From JBFXCK01 sp050182275 (GTDB lineage: Bacteria > Pseudomonadota > Alphaproteobacteria > SHNJ01), in NCBI GenBank assembly GCA_050182275.1, contig JBFXCK010000011.1, positions 1 to 58,187 of the forward strand: a stretch of 58,187 bases of DNA, read 5' to 3'. Numbering within the stretch: the first letter of the stretch is position 1; the number at the start of each line of letters is the position of its first letter. The position numbers and the translations under genes were made by a program. Shown in pieces: positions 16,216-24,843 of the stretch. The notes beneath the pieces were generated by a model. It searched no databases. It was given only the letters and a program-made list of their open reading frames with translations, and had not been told where the DNA came from.

Positions 16216-19071
16216 TTAGACCAATTCCCACCGGATCATGAAGATCGGTTCTTGGGACGGATTCAAGTTTAGTTTTTCTTCGATCGTATCGAGCAATTCC
16301 TCCATTTTTTCGTCCACCTGTTTGCGGGTGTTGAAGAATTCCAGCATCTTGTCGTCGCGGTCTTTTTCCATTTTCTTGATGCGGCGCTGTTCCTTGGTTT
16401 TTTCATCCAGAGTGGAAAGGCTGCGCGCCAGCTTTTTGGCTTCGCGGATTTCCTTTTCCAGCGCCTTGATTTCCTGCTCCATGGCCTGCTTGGTATCTTC
16501 CGCCCAGCGTTCAAGCTTGTCGCGTTCTTCTTCAAAATACTCGGCGTTTTCATCGTTGGCACGTTGCAGGCAGGATTGCACAACCTGATCCGCGATGGTG
16601 GAAAGATCGGCGGGCGACTCCCCTGGCAATGCCCCGACAACCTCGGATGGCACCAGCATCAGGCGGCAGCAAAGATCGCCGTCCAGCACCTGTCCGTCGT
16701 CGGCTTTGGCGGCAGCTACCAGATGTTCGACCGTGTTGATGCTGTCGATTTTCAGCTTGGAGAGCGCCAGCCAGCCGGACTTTCCACGGAATTCCTTGAG
16801 GTCTGCAAGCTGCATGCCGTGGCGGTCAAAATGGAAGCGCACCGTGGCGGGCGGAAGCGTTTTGGCCTTGGCCTTATTAACAATCTCCCCCGCCAGCCCG
16901 TGATCGATGCGGAAGAACTGGCCGTCCTGCTCCTCGGCTTCCTTCCATTTCAGGAAGAAGTTTTCACCATTATGCTTGAAGCTGGTGTCGTCAAATTCCG
17001 CATCCGGCAATTCGGCGCGCACCATGGTCATAAGCTGTTCTTCGTAGGCACCCAGCGCCATATCCATGCGGTTGCGGCGACTTTGCAGGCGGCGCACGAC
17101 GTCGGGATCAAAATGCTCCAGCAACGTACGGCGGGCGTCCTGTTCGCGGGCTTCGATCAGGCCGTCCAGGTCAAGCTGAAGCTGCGTGAAGCTCTGTTCA
17201 ATTTCATTGGTGTGGCGGCATTTTTGCAGGATGCCGTTGATCCGCTGCTCGATGTCTACGCCGGATTCAATAGCACCCAGAATTTCATCGCTGGCCCCGA
17301 ACACGCCCTCGAACAGCTTGAATTTGCGATCGAGAAGCTCGAATACAAGCTGATCGGCCTTGTTGCCCTTGTTGAGGAAATTGACGACCACGACGTCGCA
17401 TTCCTGCCCGTAGCGGTGGACGCGGCCAATGCGCTGTTCGACCCGTTGCGGGTTCCACGGCAAGTCGTAATTTATCAGCAGGGAGCAGAACTGCATGTTC
17501 ACGCCCTCCGCGCCGGATTCCGTTGAGATCAGGATGGTGGCTTTATTTTTGAATTCCTCGACGATGGCAGCTTTCATGTCCGCCGTCTTGGAGCCGGAGA
17601 TTTTGTCCGACCCAGCGTGGCGTTGTTGCCATTCCTGATAGATGCGCTTGGATTCCGGATCGTTGTTCGAGCCGTTGAGCAGGACGATCTCGCCCTTATA
17701 GCCGTTGGCTTCCAGCAATTCCTTGAGGTGTGCCTGGGTACGGCAGGATTCCGTGAAGATCACGGCCTTGCGCTTACCGCCCAGATCGGTCACGCGGGTG
17801 AAGGCGCGATCCAGAACCTTTAACAGCGCGTTGCCTTTTTCATTCTGCTGAATGCGCTTGGCGAGAACCTGATAGGATTTTAACTCCTCGATTTCTTTCT
17901 TGAGGGCGTTGGCATCGGCTCTTTCGCCATCCTCATCCTCGTCAATATCCAGCTCCTCGGCTATTTCCTTGACGTTTTCGATGTCGTCCAGCGTGTCCGT
18001 GTCGATATTGGGCAGACCGCTTTCAAGGCGTTCGATCATCTTCTCCAGCGTGCCGCTGATGGCAAAGGAGGACGAGGCCAGAATTTTACGGATGACAAGG
18101 GTCACGAGGTGACGCGCCCCTGGCTTGATCGAGGCGATGTCGTCACGTTGCAGATAGCTGGAAATGCTTTCGTAAAGATCAAGCTCTTCCTGGCTGGGGC
18201 GGAAATCCTCCACGATGGAATGGCGCTTGGTGAATTTAATGCCGCCTTCCTGCTGCACCTGACGGCGCAGGGTGCGGTTGCAAACCTTGCTCAGGCGGTG
18301 CTTGAGAATATCGAGGTTCTGCGTGGTCGCCCGCCCGCCGACATATTGCGACTTGAAGGCGTCGGCGCTCCCGAAGAAATGCGGGTCGATGATGGACACC
18401 AGCCCGTAAAGCTCCAGCAGCGAGTTTTGCAACGGCGTCGCCGAAAGCAGCATCTTCTTTTTGCCGTCCAGGGCCGCTTGCAGCTTTTTGGCTTTCTTGG
18501 CCTTGTTGGCTTCCTTCTGCCAGACGTTCCGCACCTTGTGCGCTTCGTCGAAAATGACAAGGTTCCAGTCTATATTTTTAACGTCAACGTCCTTGCCTGC
18601 GGCAAATTCGTAAGAGCAGATCACGATCTTGTCGCTCTCGAATGGATTCAGCTTTCGCGTCTTCTTAGCAACGTTGTAGCTGGCCGTTTCCATGATCGTG
18701 GTCGGCAGGGAAAACTTTTCGCTTAATTCCTGCGCCCATTGGTTTCGTAGCATGGCTGGAACGATCAGCAGGATTTTACGCTGACGCTCCGCCCATTTCT
18801 GGGCGATGACGAGGCTGGCCTCGATGGTTTTTCCAAGACCGACTTCATCCGCAAGGATAACTCCTTGGGAAAGCGGCGACCGCAGAGCGAACAATGCCGC
18901 CTCAACCTGGTGAGGGTTCATATCGACCTTCGCGCTGGCGATAGAGCGCGAAAGCGTATCTTCTGTCTGCCCGTCGAGTGTCAGGGCATGAGCAAAATAC
19001 TGCCCCTGATACGGCGTGTAAGATTTCGGTGCGGCCTGCACGGTTTTCGATGCGGTCTGACTTTTACTCAT
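16216..19071 (-). CDS. SNF2/RapA-like helicase associated with the restriction operon
   Basis: The protein has 951 residues. The N-terminal helicase half shows ADEVGLGKTIEA (Walker A, about 74-85), IFDEAHKVRN (about 172-181) and LLSATPLQNS (about 207-216). The C-terminal helicase half has QRIGRVHRYGQ (about 542-552). The last 150 residues are a strongly charged coiled coil. Similar SNF2 proteins occur in several defence systems as ATP-driven DNA translocases. ATG 19071 overlaps the Fic stop (TAATG), so translation is coupled. The usual type III system has only Mod and Res, so this subunit is an addition. Neither the DISARM drmA/drmB/drmC genes nor BREX genes are nearby. Confidence 0.85.
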   Translation of the reverse strand: MSKSQTASKTVQAAPKSYTPYQGQYFAHALTLDGQTEDTLSRSIASAKVDMNPHQVEAALFALRSPLSQGVILADEVGLGKTIEASLVIAQKWAERQRKILLIVPAMLRNQWAQELSEKFSLPTTIMETASYNVAKKTRKLNPFESDKIVICSYEFAAGKDVDVKNIDWNLVIFDEAHKVRNVWQKEANKAKKAKKLQAALDGKKKMLLSATPLQNSLLELYGLVSIIDPHFFGSADAFKSQYVGGRATTQNLDILKHRLSKVCNRTLRRQVQQEGGIKFTKRHSIVEDFRPSQEELDLYESISSYLQRDDIASIKPGARHLVTLVIRKILASSSFAISGTLEKMIERLESGLPNIDTDTLDDIENVKEIAEELDIDEDEDGERADANALKKEIEELKSYQVLAKRIQQNEKGNALLKVLDRAFTRVTDLGGKRKAVIFTESCRTQAHLKELLEANGYKGEIVLLNGSNNDPESKRIYQEWQQRHAGSDKISGSKTADMKAAIVEEFKNKATILISTESGAEGVNMQFCSLLINYDLPWNPQRVEQRIGRVHRYGQECDVVVVNFLNKGNKADQLVFELLDRKFKLFEGVFGASDEILGAIESGVDIEQRINGILQKCRHTNEIEQSFTQLQLDLDGLIEAREQDARRTLLEHFDPDVVRRLQSRRNRMDMALGAYEEQLMTMVRAELPDAEFDDTSFKHNGENFFLKWKEAEEQDGQFFRIDHGLAGEIVNKAKAKTLPPATVRFHFDRHGMQLADLKEFRGKSGWLALSKLKIDSINTVEHLVAAAKADDGQVLDGDLCCRLMLVPSEVVGALPGESPADLSTIADQVVQSCLQRANDENAEYFEEERDKLERWAEDTKQAMEQEIKALEKEIREAKKLARSLSTLDEKTKEQRRIKKMEKDRDDKMLEFFNTRKQVDEKMEELLDTIEEKLNLNPSQEPIFMIRWELV

Positions 19072-20270
19072 TATGCTTCCTTTCGCCCAAGCGCGATCGG
19101 CTCCGCGCCCTGTTCCAAGAGATCAATCAAGGCGGTGTAAATGTAGAGCCGTTCCTTGCCGGAGCCACTGATGTCTTTCACGATTTCAAGCTCTTTGAGG
19201 TTATTCAACGCCAGGCGCGCCGTGGGGACGCTGACATCAAGTGCCTTCGCCATATTGATTGCGTTCGAGATCGCTGTCTTCTGAAGCTGGGCATGGGCTT
19301 GTCGCGCCGTGATGCCTGCGCGCTTCAGCATGGCAATCTTGTCCTGATCGGCCTTGAACAGCGCGGAGATCGCCTGAGAGGTGGCAACAACCTGGTTGGA
19401 GGTCTCGGCGACGCCGTGCAGGAAATAATCCAGCCAACCCTCCCAATCGCCCGCCGTGCGGACGGCTCCGAGGCGGCGGTAATATTCCTCGCGGTTGTTC
19501 TTGAAGAACAAGCTGAGATACAGGTTCGGTTGCCGCAGATCGCCCATCATGATGAGGAAAAAGGTGATGAGCAGACGCCCGATACGCCCGTTGCCGTCGA
19601 GGAACGGGTGGATCGTTTCAAACTGGACGTGGATCAGGCCAGCATCGATCAGCGACGTGTAGGCGCGTTCCTCCAGATGCAGATATTTCTCGAAAGCGTC
19701 GAGGCATTCCATCAGCCGATCCGGCGGTGGCGGCACGAAAGCGGCATTGCCAGGGCGCGACCCGCCGATCCAGTTTTGCGAGGTGCGGAATTCCCCAGGT
19801 TGCTTGTTGCTGCCACGCCCCTTGGCAAGCAGGATCGCGTGCATCTCGCGGATCAGACGCAGGGAAACAGGAAAACCCTCGCGCACGCGCTTCAGCCCAT
19901 GTTCGAGCGCGGCGACGTAGGATGACACCTCCACCACGTCATCGACGGGGACGCTGGGCGCTTCGCCGCTTTCATGGAGCAGAAGATCGGAGAGCGAGGA
20001 TTGCGTGCCTTCGATCTGGGAGGACAGCACGGCTTCCTTGCGAACGTAGTAATAGAGCAGCAGATTGCTGTCGGGCAGAATGTCAGCCACGGCATCGAGC
20101 TTGCCCAGCGCCTGACTGGCCTTGGACAATAGCCCCTGTAACGGCAGAAGGTTCAGGGGCGGTAGCGGCGGCAACGCCGGAGGCAGGAAAGCCTGATAGG
20201 ATTCCCCCGCCGCGACGCTACATCTTATATAAGAGCCGAGACGGCCCTGATTGCCCTGATCGTTCGACAC
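19071..20270 (-). CDS. Fic family AMPylase-type protein, first gene of the restriction operon
   Basis: The protein has 399 residues from a GTG start at 20270 behind AAAGGG. The catalytic motif HPFLDGNGRIGR (about 217-228) is complete, with the active His and both Gly-Arg elements. An inhibitory helix motif SSQIEG (83-88) matches the (S/T)xxxE(G/N) autoinhibition signature, so this is a class II Fic enzyme with its brake in the N-terminal domain. The C-terminal 90 residues look like a winged helix (VPTARLALNNLKELEIV), typical of Fic proteins that also bind DNA. It probably transfers AMP to a protein. Its place ahead of SNF2, Mod and Res suggests control of the restriction module or an abortive-infection role. 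Confidence 0.88.
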   Translation of the reverse strand: MSNDQGNQGRLGSYIRCSVAAGESYQAFLPPALPPLPPLNLLPLQGLLSKASQALGKLDAVADILPDSNLLLYYYVRKEAVLSSQIEGTQSSLSDLLLHESGEAPSVPVDDVVEVSSYVAALEHGLKRVREGFPVSLRLIREMHAILLAKGRGSNKQPGEFRTSQNWIGGSRPGNAAFVPPPPDRLMECLDAFEKYLHLEERAYTSLIDAGLIHVQFETIHPFLDGNGRIGRLLITFFLIMMGDLRQPNLYLSLFFKNNREEYYRRLGAVRTAGDWEGWLDYFLHGVAETSNQVVATSQAISALFKADQDKIAMLKRAGITARQAHAQLQKTAISNAINMAKALDVSVPTARLALNNLKELEIVKDISGSGKERLYIYTALIDLLEQGAEPIALGRKEA

Positions 20271-20277
20271 GGCGACC

Positions 20278-20304
20278 CTTTCTTTGTGATTCGATGAAAG
20301 AAAG
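20278..20304. repeat. Inverted repeat CTTTCTTT/AAAGAAAG at the fic promoter
   Basis: CTTTCTTT (20278-20285) and AAAGAAAG (20297-20304) are perfect 8-base inverted copies overlapping the -10 box and the expected transcript start. A further CTTTCTTT occurs at 20319-20326, and an AAAGAAAG near 20369. The repeats could be an operator for the winged helix of the Fic protein. The region is low-complexity and AT-rich, so chance is possible. Confidence 0.4.
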
Positions 20305-20331
20305 AATAGAAAAATATGCTTTCTTTGTAAA
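20303..20331 (-). promoter_or_regulatory. Promoter of the Fic-SNF2-Mod-Res operon
   Basis: On the minus strand TTTACA (20331-20326) is followed after 17 bases by TATTCT (20308-20303). These match 5 of 6 and 4 of 6 consensus bases. Transcription would begin near 20296, leaving a leader of about 25 bases before the GTG of fic. Confidence 0.55.
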
Positions 20332-20739
20332 GTCGATAGATAAGGATTTTTGTCCAGAAAGGCATAAAAAGAAAGATTTTAACCGTTTCTTTTCTTTTAT
20401 GGGCTAAAAACAAGTTATTCTACCAAAAGCGCACCCATTTATACCCGTTCTTATCCTTATTTCCCCCGATTTATCCCCCAAGGCGCGGCCTTCCTGGCCG
20501 ATCTGAAGCCATCAACCGGAAGACCGCGCATGCATAAGCGGCTGGCGATATGTCCGGCCAGCCTTGGCAGGCTTCGGACGGGGTCGCCGCCATCCCTGCC
20601 ACCGCGCTTGCTCCATGCCCGACCATGGCCGGACGGCTTCTCCCGCGGTCCCGACGCTTGAAGGGTCTCGGTCCCCGTATGCCGCGCGCTCAAAGGCCAA
20701 TGGCCGCAAGGGAAGGCCGAGCTGCGCCGCTTCAGCCCG

Positions 20740-21660
20740 TTATGCCGCCGTATCCCTGGCCAGCGAGGTGATGTCGGCGATTTTCTGGAATTGGGTCAGG
20801 ATGTCGGCATGGTTTTGCGCGAGGTAGCGCACGACCTTGGCATTGCCCAGGAGCGAACCGAGATAGCCCTTGGTCAGCATCAGGTTCAAAACATCCTTGC
20901 CGTAATTTTCTTCGATCAGGCGATATTCACGCTGAAGACCTTCCATCTCGCTTTCCATGCGCGCCATCTGATCATCGTCCAGCCCCTTGATCTTTTTTGG
21001 CTTCTCCGGATCCACGAGCTGATCCTTGGGCGTCGCCGCCAGCAACATGCGGGCATAGGTTTTTGAATAAGTATTTGCGTCATTCATGAGCGTTGCGGCT
21101 TCGATCTGCCGGAAGGGCTTCATGCGTTTCAGGATCGGGAACGTGGCGATTGGCACGATCTTGTCTTTCAAAAGCTCGGCGGCTTCGGAACATACGCCAT
21201 TCAGCAGATCACGCCTGGTGACGATGCTCTTGATCTCAATGTTAAGCGCCGCCGCGATCTTTGCTTCTGGTACGCCGCGCTCGATCGCCCGCAGGATCAT
21301 CTTGTGTTCCATGACGGTCGAGAGGCGGTTGATATGCTTGTTGTAGGTGAAGGCTTCATCGTCGATGGAAACCAGGCACGTCACTTCCGTTTCGCCCAAT
21401 TCCTTGAGCGCCTCAATACGCATATGACCGTCCAGCAGGATGTATTTGCCGCGTGAACGATTGACCACGGGCGGCTCAATCACGCCAACCTCGCGGATAG
21501 AGGAGAGGATTTGCTGATATTTAGGGCTTTTGCGGGTGGCAGGCGCCACCATCTTGAGCAGGACGATCTGGTCAATCCGAAGATCGATGGTCTCTGAATT
21601 GAACCCTGCCTTGATCTCGCCCTTGGGCAGTTTTTGTTTTTGCCGTGCGTCTTTAGCCAT
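20740..21660 (-). CDS. ParB-like protein with RepB C-terminal-type domain
   Basis: The start is ATG 21660 with AGAAAGG seven bases upstream (306 residues); an in-frame start at 21678 lacks this spacing. The N-terminal ParB-like domain holds KYILLDGHMRIEALKELGE (about 72-90), where the usual GERR box is replaced by DGHMR. A central HTH-like segment (EAKIAAALNIEIKSIVTRRD) and a helical C-terminal part resemble the plasmid partitioning protein RepB C-terminal domain. It overlaps the upstream ParB-like gene by 8 bases and is third in the recombinase operon. No ParA is present, so classical segregation is unlikely. Function unknown. Confidence 0.75.
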   Translation of the reverse strand: MAKDARQKQKLPKGEIKAGFNSETIDLRIDQIVLLKMVAPATRKSPKYQQILSSIREVGVIEPPVVNRSRGKYILLDGHMRIEALKELGETEVTCLVSIDDEAFTYNKHINRLSTVMEHKMILRAIERGVPEAKIAAALNIEIKSIVTRRDLLNGVCSEAAELLKDKIVPIATFPILKRMKPFRQIEAATLMNDANTYSKTYARMLLAATPKDQLVDPEKPKKIKGLDDDQMARMESEMEGLQREYRLIEENYGKDVLNLMLTKGYLGSLLGNAKVVRYLAQNHADILTQFQKIADITSLARDTAA

Positions 21661-22573
21661 GGGCGCGACCTTTCTCATCCATCAATCCGGCCAGCGGCTT
21701 GGGCAGCGTCGTCAGCCCTTCTGCGCGCAGGAGATTGCTGAAATGTTCATCCTGAAACAACTGCCGCAAGGCTTCCGTCACGAACAGCATGTTTTTGGAG
21801 ACGCCGTCGGCCTTGCGGGTCAAGAGGCGTTTGCGATCCACCTCCAATTGATACACCATCATGACATCCTTGACGGTCAGCGCCTTGTCGCCCTTGTCAC
21901 GTCGCCCGCGTTTACCGCGCTCATCGATAAAAGTCTTGCCGCGCCTCCTGCGCGTATCGATCAGCTTTTTTGCCAGCAAGAGACGGTTGCCACGCAGTAA
22001 TTTGGATTCGTAGGCCTCATGCAGGGCGCGCTGTTCGTCTGCGGGATTTTCGGCGATGCGGATGGCCAGCGTGATCGGCATGTGTCCGGCTTCGACGGCA
22101 GAGAGCAGCCGTTCCTCGCCACGTTCCATCAAATTCAAAACGCCGCTGACATATTCTTTTGCCAACCCCGTCTTATCGGAAATCTGTTGGGCGGCATAAC
22201 CCTGTTTTTGCAAGATTTCGATACCCTGCAACAGGTCGTTGGCACGGTGCTGACGGCGGGCCAGGTTTTCTACCAGGCTCATAATCAGCGCCTGTTCCTC
22301 GCTGGCGTCGATGACGATGGCAGGAATTTCCTTTTGTCCGACTACCACAAAAGCCTCGATCCGGCCCTGACCGCAGATCAGGTCGTAGTCCTTGCCTTCG
22401 ATTTTGGCTCGGCTCGGCGTGACCGTGATCGGGCGCTTCATGCCCACCTGGGTCATGTTCGTGGCGATGTCCATGAACACTTTTTGATTCCGCACGCGGG
22501 GATTGAGAATGTTGATCTTCTCAATCGGGATCATCTTGATTTCGGAAGTGCGCTTGCCTTTGCTTTTCGTCAT
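21653..22573 (-). CDS. ParB/Spo0J-like protein
   Basis: The protein has 306 residues and overlaps the recombinase stop by four bases (ATGA). The ParB N-terminal domain is well preserved: LICGQGRIEAFVVVGQKEIP (box II type) and SLVENLARRQHRANDLLQGI (box III type). An HTH follows (YAAQQISDKTGLAKEYVSGV). The C-terminal third is basic (RRRRGKTFIDERGKRGRR), suited to DNA binding. ParB proteins are CTP-dependent DNA clamps; whether CTP binding remains here is untested. It lies between a serine recombinase and a second ParB-like gene, without ParA. Confidence 0.8.
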   Translation of the reverse strand: MTKSKGKRTSEIKMIPIEKINILNPRVRNQKVFMDIATNMTQVGMKRPITVTPSRAKIEGKDYDLICGQGRIEAFVVVGQKEIPAIVIDASEEQALIMSLVENLARRQHRANDLLQGIEILQKQGYAAQQISDKTGLAKEYVSGVLNLMERGEERLLSAVEAGHMPITLAIRIAENPADEQRALHEAYESKLLRGNRLLLAKKLIDTRRRRGKTFIDERGKRGRRDKGDKALTVKDVMMVYQLEVDRKRLLTRKADGVSKNMLFVTEALRQLFQDEHFSNLLRAEGLTTLPKPLAGLMDEKGRAHG

Positions 22574-24135
22574 GCGGCCTCCGGTAAGGCGGCGCGTTCC
22601 GCCATCATGAAAAATTGTTCCAGATCATCGAAGCGATACGCATCGAGCGCGAGATGGTTGTTTTCCATCAGGCGGATCTGCGGATTTTCCACATCGATGG
22701 CGGGGATCAGGTAGTAATCGAGGATTTGGCGGTTGTCAGCCTCCATCCGCACGACGATGGTGATGTCCGGCATCAGCCCCGCATCAAGCTGGATTTTCCA
22801 GCGGTTGCTGCCGGTGGATGTCTGCCTGCAACGGCAGATCACCAGCGAAGCTTTGATCTCGTTATTCACGATCAGAAAGTCGTTTTGCACCTCGCGGTGG
22901 ACGCGCCCGCCATATTCTTGAATCTTGCGGATCACGCCTTCAACGACTTCGGGATACATCTGACGCAGGCGCTTGTTATCCTCGATATAGCGCATGTCGC
23001 GCCCAGGATCGTAGCCGATCAGCTTGTAAGCTTGCGACAGTCCGCCGAAGCGGTGGGCATAGACGCTGCTGGACGGCATATCGTCCGTCTCATCAATCAG
23101 GATGCCCGACAGCCATCCTTGCTTTTCGTGCAGATCGCGCAGTTTTGCCAGCATCTCATCATTGGAAAATCTCCGGCTGCGTTCGCGGATGATGCCTTGC
23201 GCCTCATAGAAATATCTTGGTTCAACAATGGTATCGAACACGCCATCCGCACGCACCCACATATCCGGCGTATTTTCGACGCGGCGCTTTTTCAGCTTGT
23301 AAGAGCGGCGATTGAAGACGTTGTTGCCGATGTATTTTTCATTGGTGAGGATGGTGTGAACAACACCGCGCGTCCATTCACGGTCAAGATCGGTTTTAAG
23401 ACCCTGCATATTCAGGCGTGCGGCAATCTGGGATTCCAGCAAACCTTCCTCGGTGAAGGCGCGGTAAATCCAGCGCACGATCGCCACTTCGTCATCCGGC
23501 CCTGCGACCAGGATAACGCGGTCGGTCTGCAAGGATTTGTGCTCGCCGCGCTTGAGCGTGCTTTTGGGCTGGCGGTGTTCGTCCACCAAGGCACGGCGCA
23601 AACCATATCCGGCGGGGCCGCCCTGGCGGAACCCCATCTCGATCAGGCGACATTGTCCCGCAAAGACCTTGCCGGATAATTCACGGCTATATTCACCCGC
23701 CATGGCACGTTTGACGCCTTTGACGATGGTGGATACGGGGCTGCCATCGTTTTCAAACTGCTCGGCGACATATTGCACGTCGATGCCAGCCCGTCGGCAC
23801 AGATATTCATAATAGGCACTCTCATCCGCATCCTGAAACCGTCCCCAACGGGTCACGTCAAGCACGAGAATAACGGTATAATCGGCGGAACCCGACTGCA
23901 CGTCGGCAATCAGATTTTGAAGGGCGTCGCGTCCGTCGAGGCTCAACCCGCTTTTACCGGAATCGGCATAGGTTTTGACGATGTCCATCTGGCGATGGAC
24001 AGCATAGTCGCGGATCGCGTCGGCTTGGTTTTCGGTCGAGTATTTCTGGTGGTCGGTCGACATGCGGACATACATGGCCGCACGGCGCCGTTGTTCTCCG
24101 CTGTTCTCTCCACCCGAATTATTGCACCTGTCCAT
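22570..24135 (-). CDS. Large serine recombinase
   Basis: The protein has 521 residues. The resolvase domain opens with AAMYVRMSTDHQKYSTENQ, placing the catalytic Ser at position 26. It continues with DSGKSGLSLDGRDALQNLI and a LVLDVTRWGRFQD segment holding the usual Arg residues. The recombinase domain follows (QIAARLNMQGLKTD, WTRGVVHTILTNEKYIGN). The C-terminal part lacks an obvious Cys-rich zinc ribbon but has a CRCRQT segment near 430. Such enzymes integrate or excise DNA, or invert segments. It is first in an operon with two ParB-like proteins and divergent from an HTH gene. Attachment sites were not identified. Confidence 0.88.
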   Translation of the reverse strand: MDRCNNSGGENSGEQRRRAAMYVRMSTDHQKYSTENQADAIRDYAVHRQMDIVKTYADSGKSGLSLDGRDALQNLIADVQSGSADYTVILVLDVTRWGRFQDADESAYYEYLCRRAGIDVQYVAEQFENDGSPVSTIVKGVKRAMAGEYSRELSGKVFAGQCRLIEMGFRQGGPAGYGLRRALVDEHRQPKSTLKRGEHKSLQTDRVILVAGPDDEVAIVRWIYRAFTEEGLLESQIAARLNMQGLKTDLDREWTRGVVHTILTNEKYIGNNVFNRRSYKLKKRRVENTPDMWVRADGVFDTIVEPRYFYEAQGIIRERSRRFSNDEMLAKLRDLHEKQGWLSGILIDETDDMPSSSVYAHRFGGLSQAYKLIGYDPGRDMRYIEDNKRLRQMYPEVVEGVIRKIQEYGGRVHREVQNDFLIVNNEIKASLVICRCRQTSTGSNRWKIQLDAGLMPDITIVVRMEADNRQILDYYLIPAIDVENPQIRLMENNHLALDAYRFDDLEQFFMMAERAALPEAA

Positions 24136-24220
24136 TCGCCTGTTCTTTCCGATTTAGACATTACCTGTCGCCAGCCACCGCTTGACCGCTCTTTGGAATC
24201 ATAACCAAGGAGCGAAGAAA

Positions 24221-24811
24221 ATGTCTCAATCAAAAAAGGACCAACTTTTTCCAGTCAAACCGAAAGCTATTTCCGATGGCGAACTGGCGCAAATCGTCGC
24301 CATGGCGCTGCGTCAGGATTTCGGCGATAGCGCATCTGCGGTAAAGCGGATCGGGCAACTGACCAACGCCAATTTGCGCGCCATCAAAAACTGGTATCAA
24401 GCTAGAAATACGCCATCTTCCGGCCACTTGCTGCTGCTGGCGCGCTCGTCGCCCAGCATCCTGAAATTCATCCTGGTGCAGATCGGCGGCGAGGATTTGT
24501 GGGACGCTTTTCGGCTACTTTCCAGCCATGCGCTGGCATCTGCGCCGGAGCCGGAAATACCCGTTTATGACGTCACAAACCCCGCCGAAAATGTCCCTAT
24601 AAATGTCCCTATAAAATCACTCAACGAGCGCCAGCGATGGTTTTTGATCCTGCTCAAGCGTAAAAACAAGGCCAGCGCGGAGGACATCGCCGTGCATTTT
24701 GACGTGGCGCTGAAAACAGCACGACGCGACATCGAGGGATTGAAAGAGACTAGAAAAATCCGTTTTGTTGGGGCCAGGAAGACGGGAAGCTATGAAATTA
24801 TCGATAAATGA
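24221..24811 (+). CDS. Helix-turn-helix protein divergent from the recombinase
   Basis: ATG 24221 follows AAGGAGCGAAGAAA and gives 196 residues. The N-terminal part (about 20-90) has SASAVKRIGQLTNANLRAIK, a helix-turn-helix-like segment. The C-terminal part (about 130-196) is a DeoR-like winged helix (ASAEDIAVHFDVALKTARRD, then IEGLKETRKIRFVG). The linker contains a perfect tandem duplication that yields NVPINVPIK. Two DNA-binding domains and a divergent position 85 bases from the recombinase start suggest it regulates that operon, or assists its recombination. The function is inferred. Confidence 0.65.
   Translation: MSQSKKDQLFPVKPKAISDGELAQIVAMALRQDFGDSASAVKRIGQLTNANLRAIKNWYQARNTPSSGHLLLLARSSPSILKFILVQIGGEDLWDAFRLLSSHALASAPEPEIPVYDVTNPAENVPINVPIKSLNERQRWFLILLKRKNKASAEDIAVHFDVALKTARRDIEGLKETRKIRFVGARKTGSYEIIDK
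24589..24612 (+). repeat. Perfect tandem 12-base duplication within the HTH gene
   Basis: AAATGTCCCTAT occurs twice in direct succession (24589-24600 and 24601-24612). It keeps the frame and repeats four residues in the linker between the two DNA-binding domains. It looks like a recent slippage event. Confidence 0.9.
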
Positions 24812-24843
24812 GCTATTAAAAGACAACATCGGTAAGAGGAAAT

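Larger units (their letters stand above)
20271..20739. other. Intergenic region with a sharp base-composition boundary; no convincing gene
   Basis: Bases 20281-20460 are AT-rich (17 of 60 G+C at 20281-20340) and hold the fic promoter. From about 20467 to 20739 the DNA is GC-rich (39 of 60 at 20521-20580). Short open frames exist here on both strands (for example 20512-20709 and 20457-20693, minus), but their Arg/Gly/Pro-rich translations look like shadows of GC-rich DNA. Local complementary words such as GTCCG/CGGAC (20551-20580) hint at structure. The GC-rich part is the 3' flank of the ParB operon and may be the end of that element. Confidence 0.5.

Noticed and set aside
11679..19071. DISARM or BREX system
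   Set aside because: An SNF2 helicase and a methyltransferase are present, but drmA, drmB and drmC, or pglZ and brxC, are absent; the Mod and Res motifs fit a type III-like system better.
20457..20709. Two overlapping small genes on the minus strand in the GC-rich stretch
   Set aside because: Translations are Arg/Gly/Pro-rich with no domain or ribosome-binding site, overlap one another, and look like by-products of high G+C.
20740..22573. Plasmid partition (repABC) locus
   Set aside because: No RepA/ParA ATPase or RepC initiator is adjacent; the ParB-like genes instead form an operon with a recombinase.
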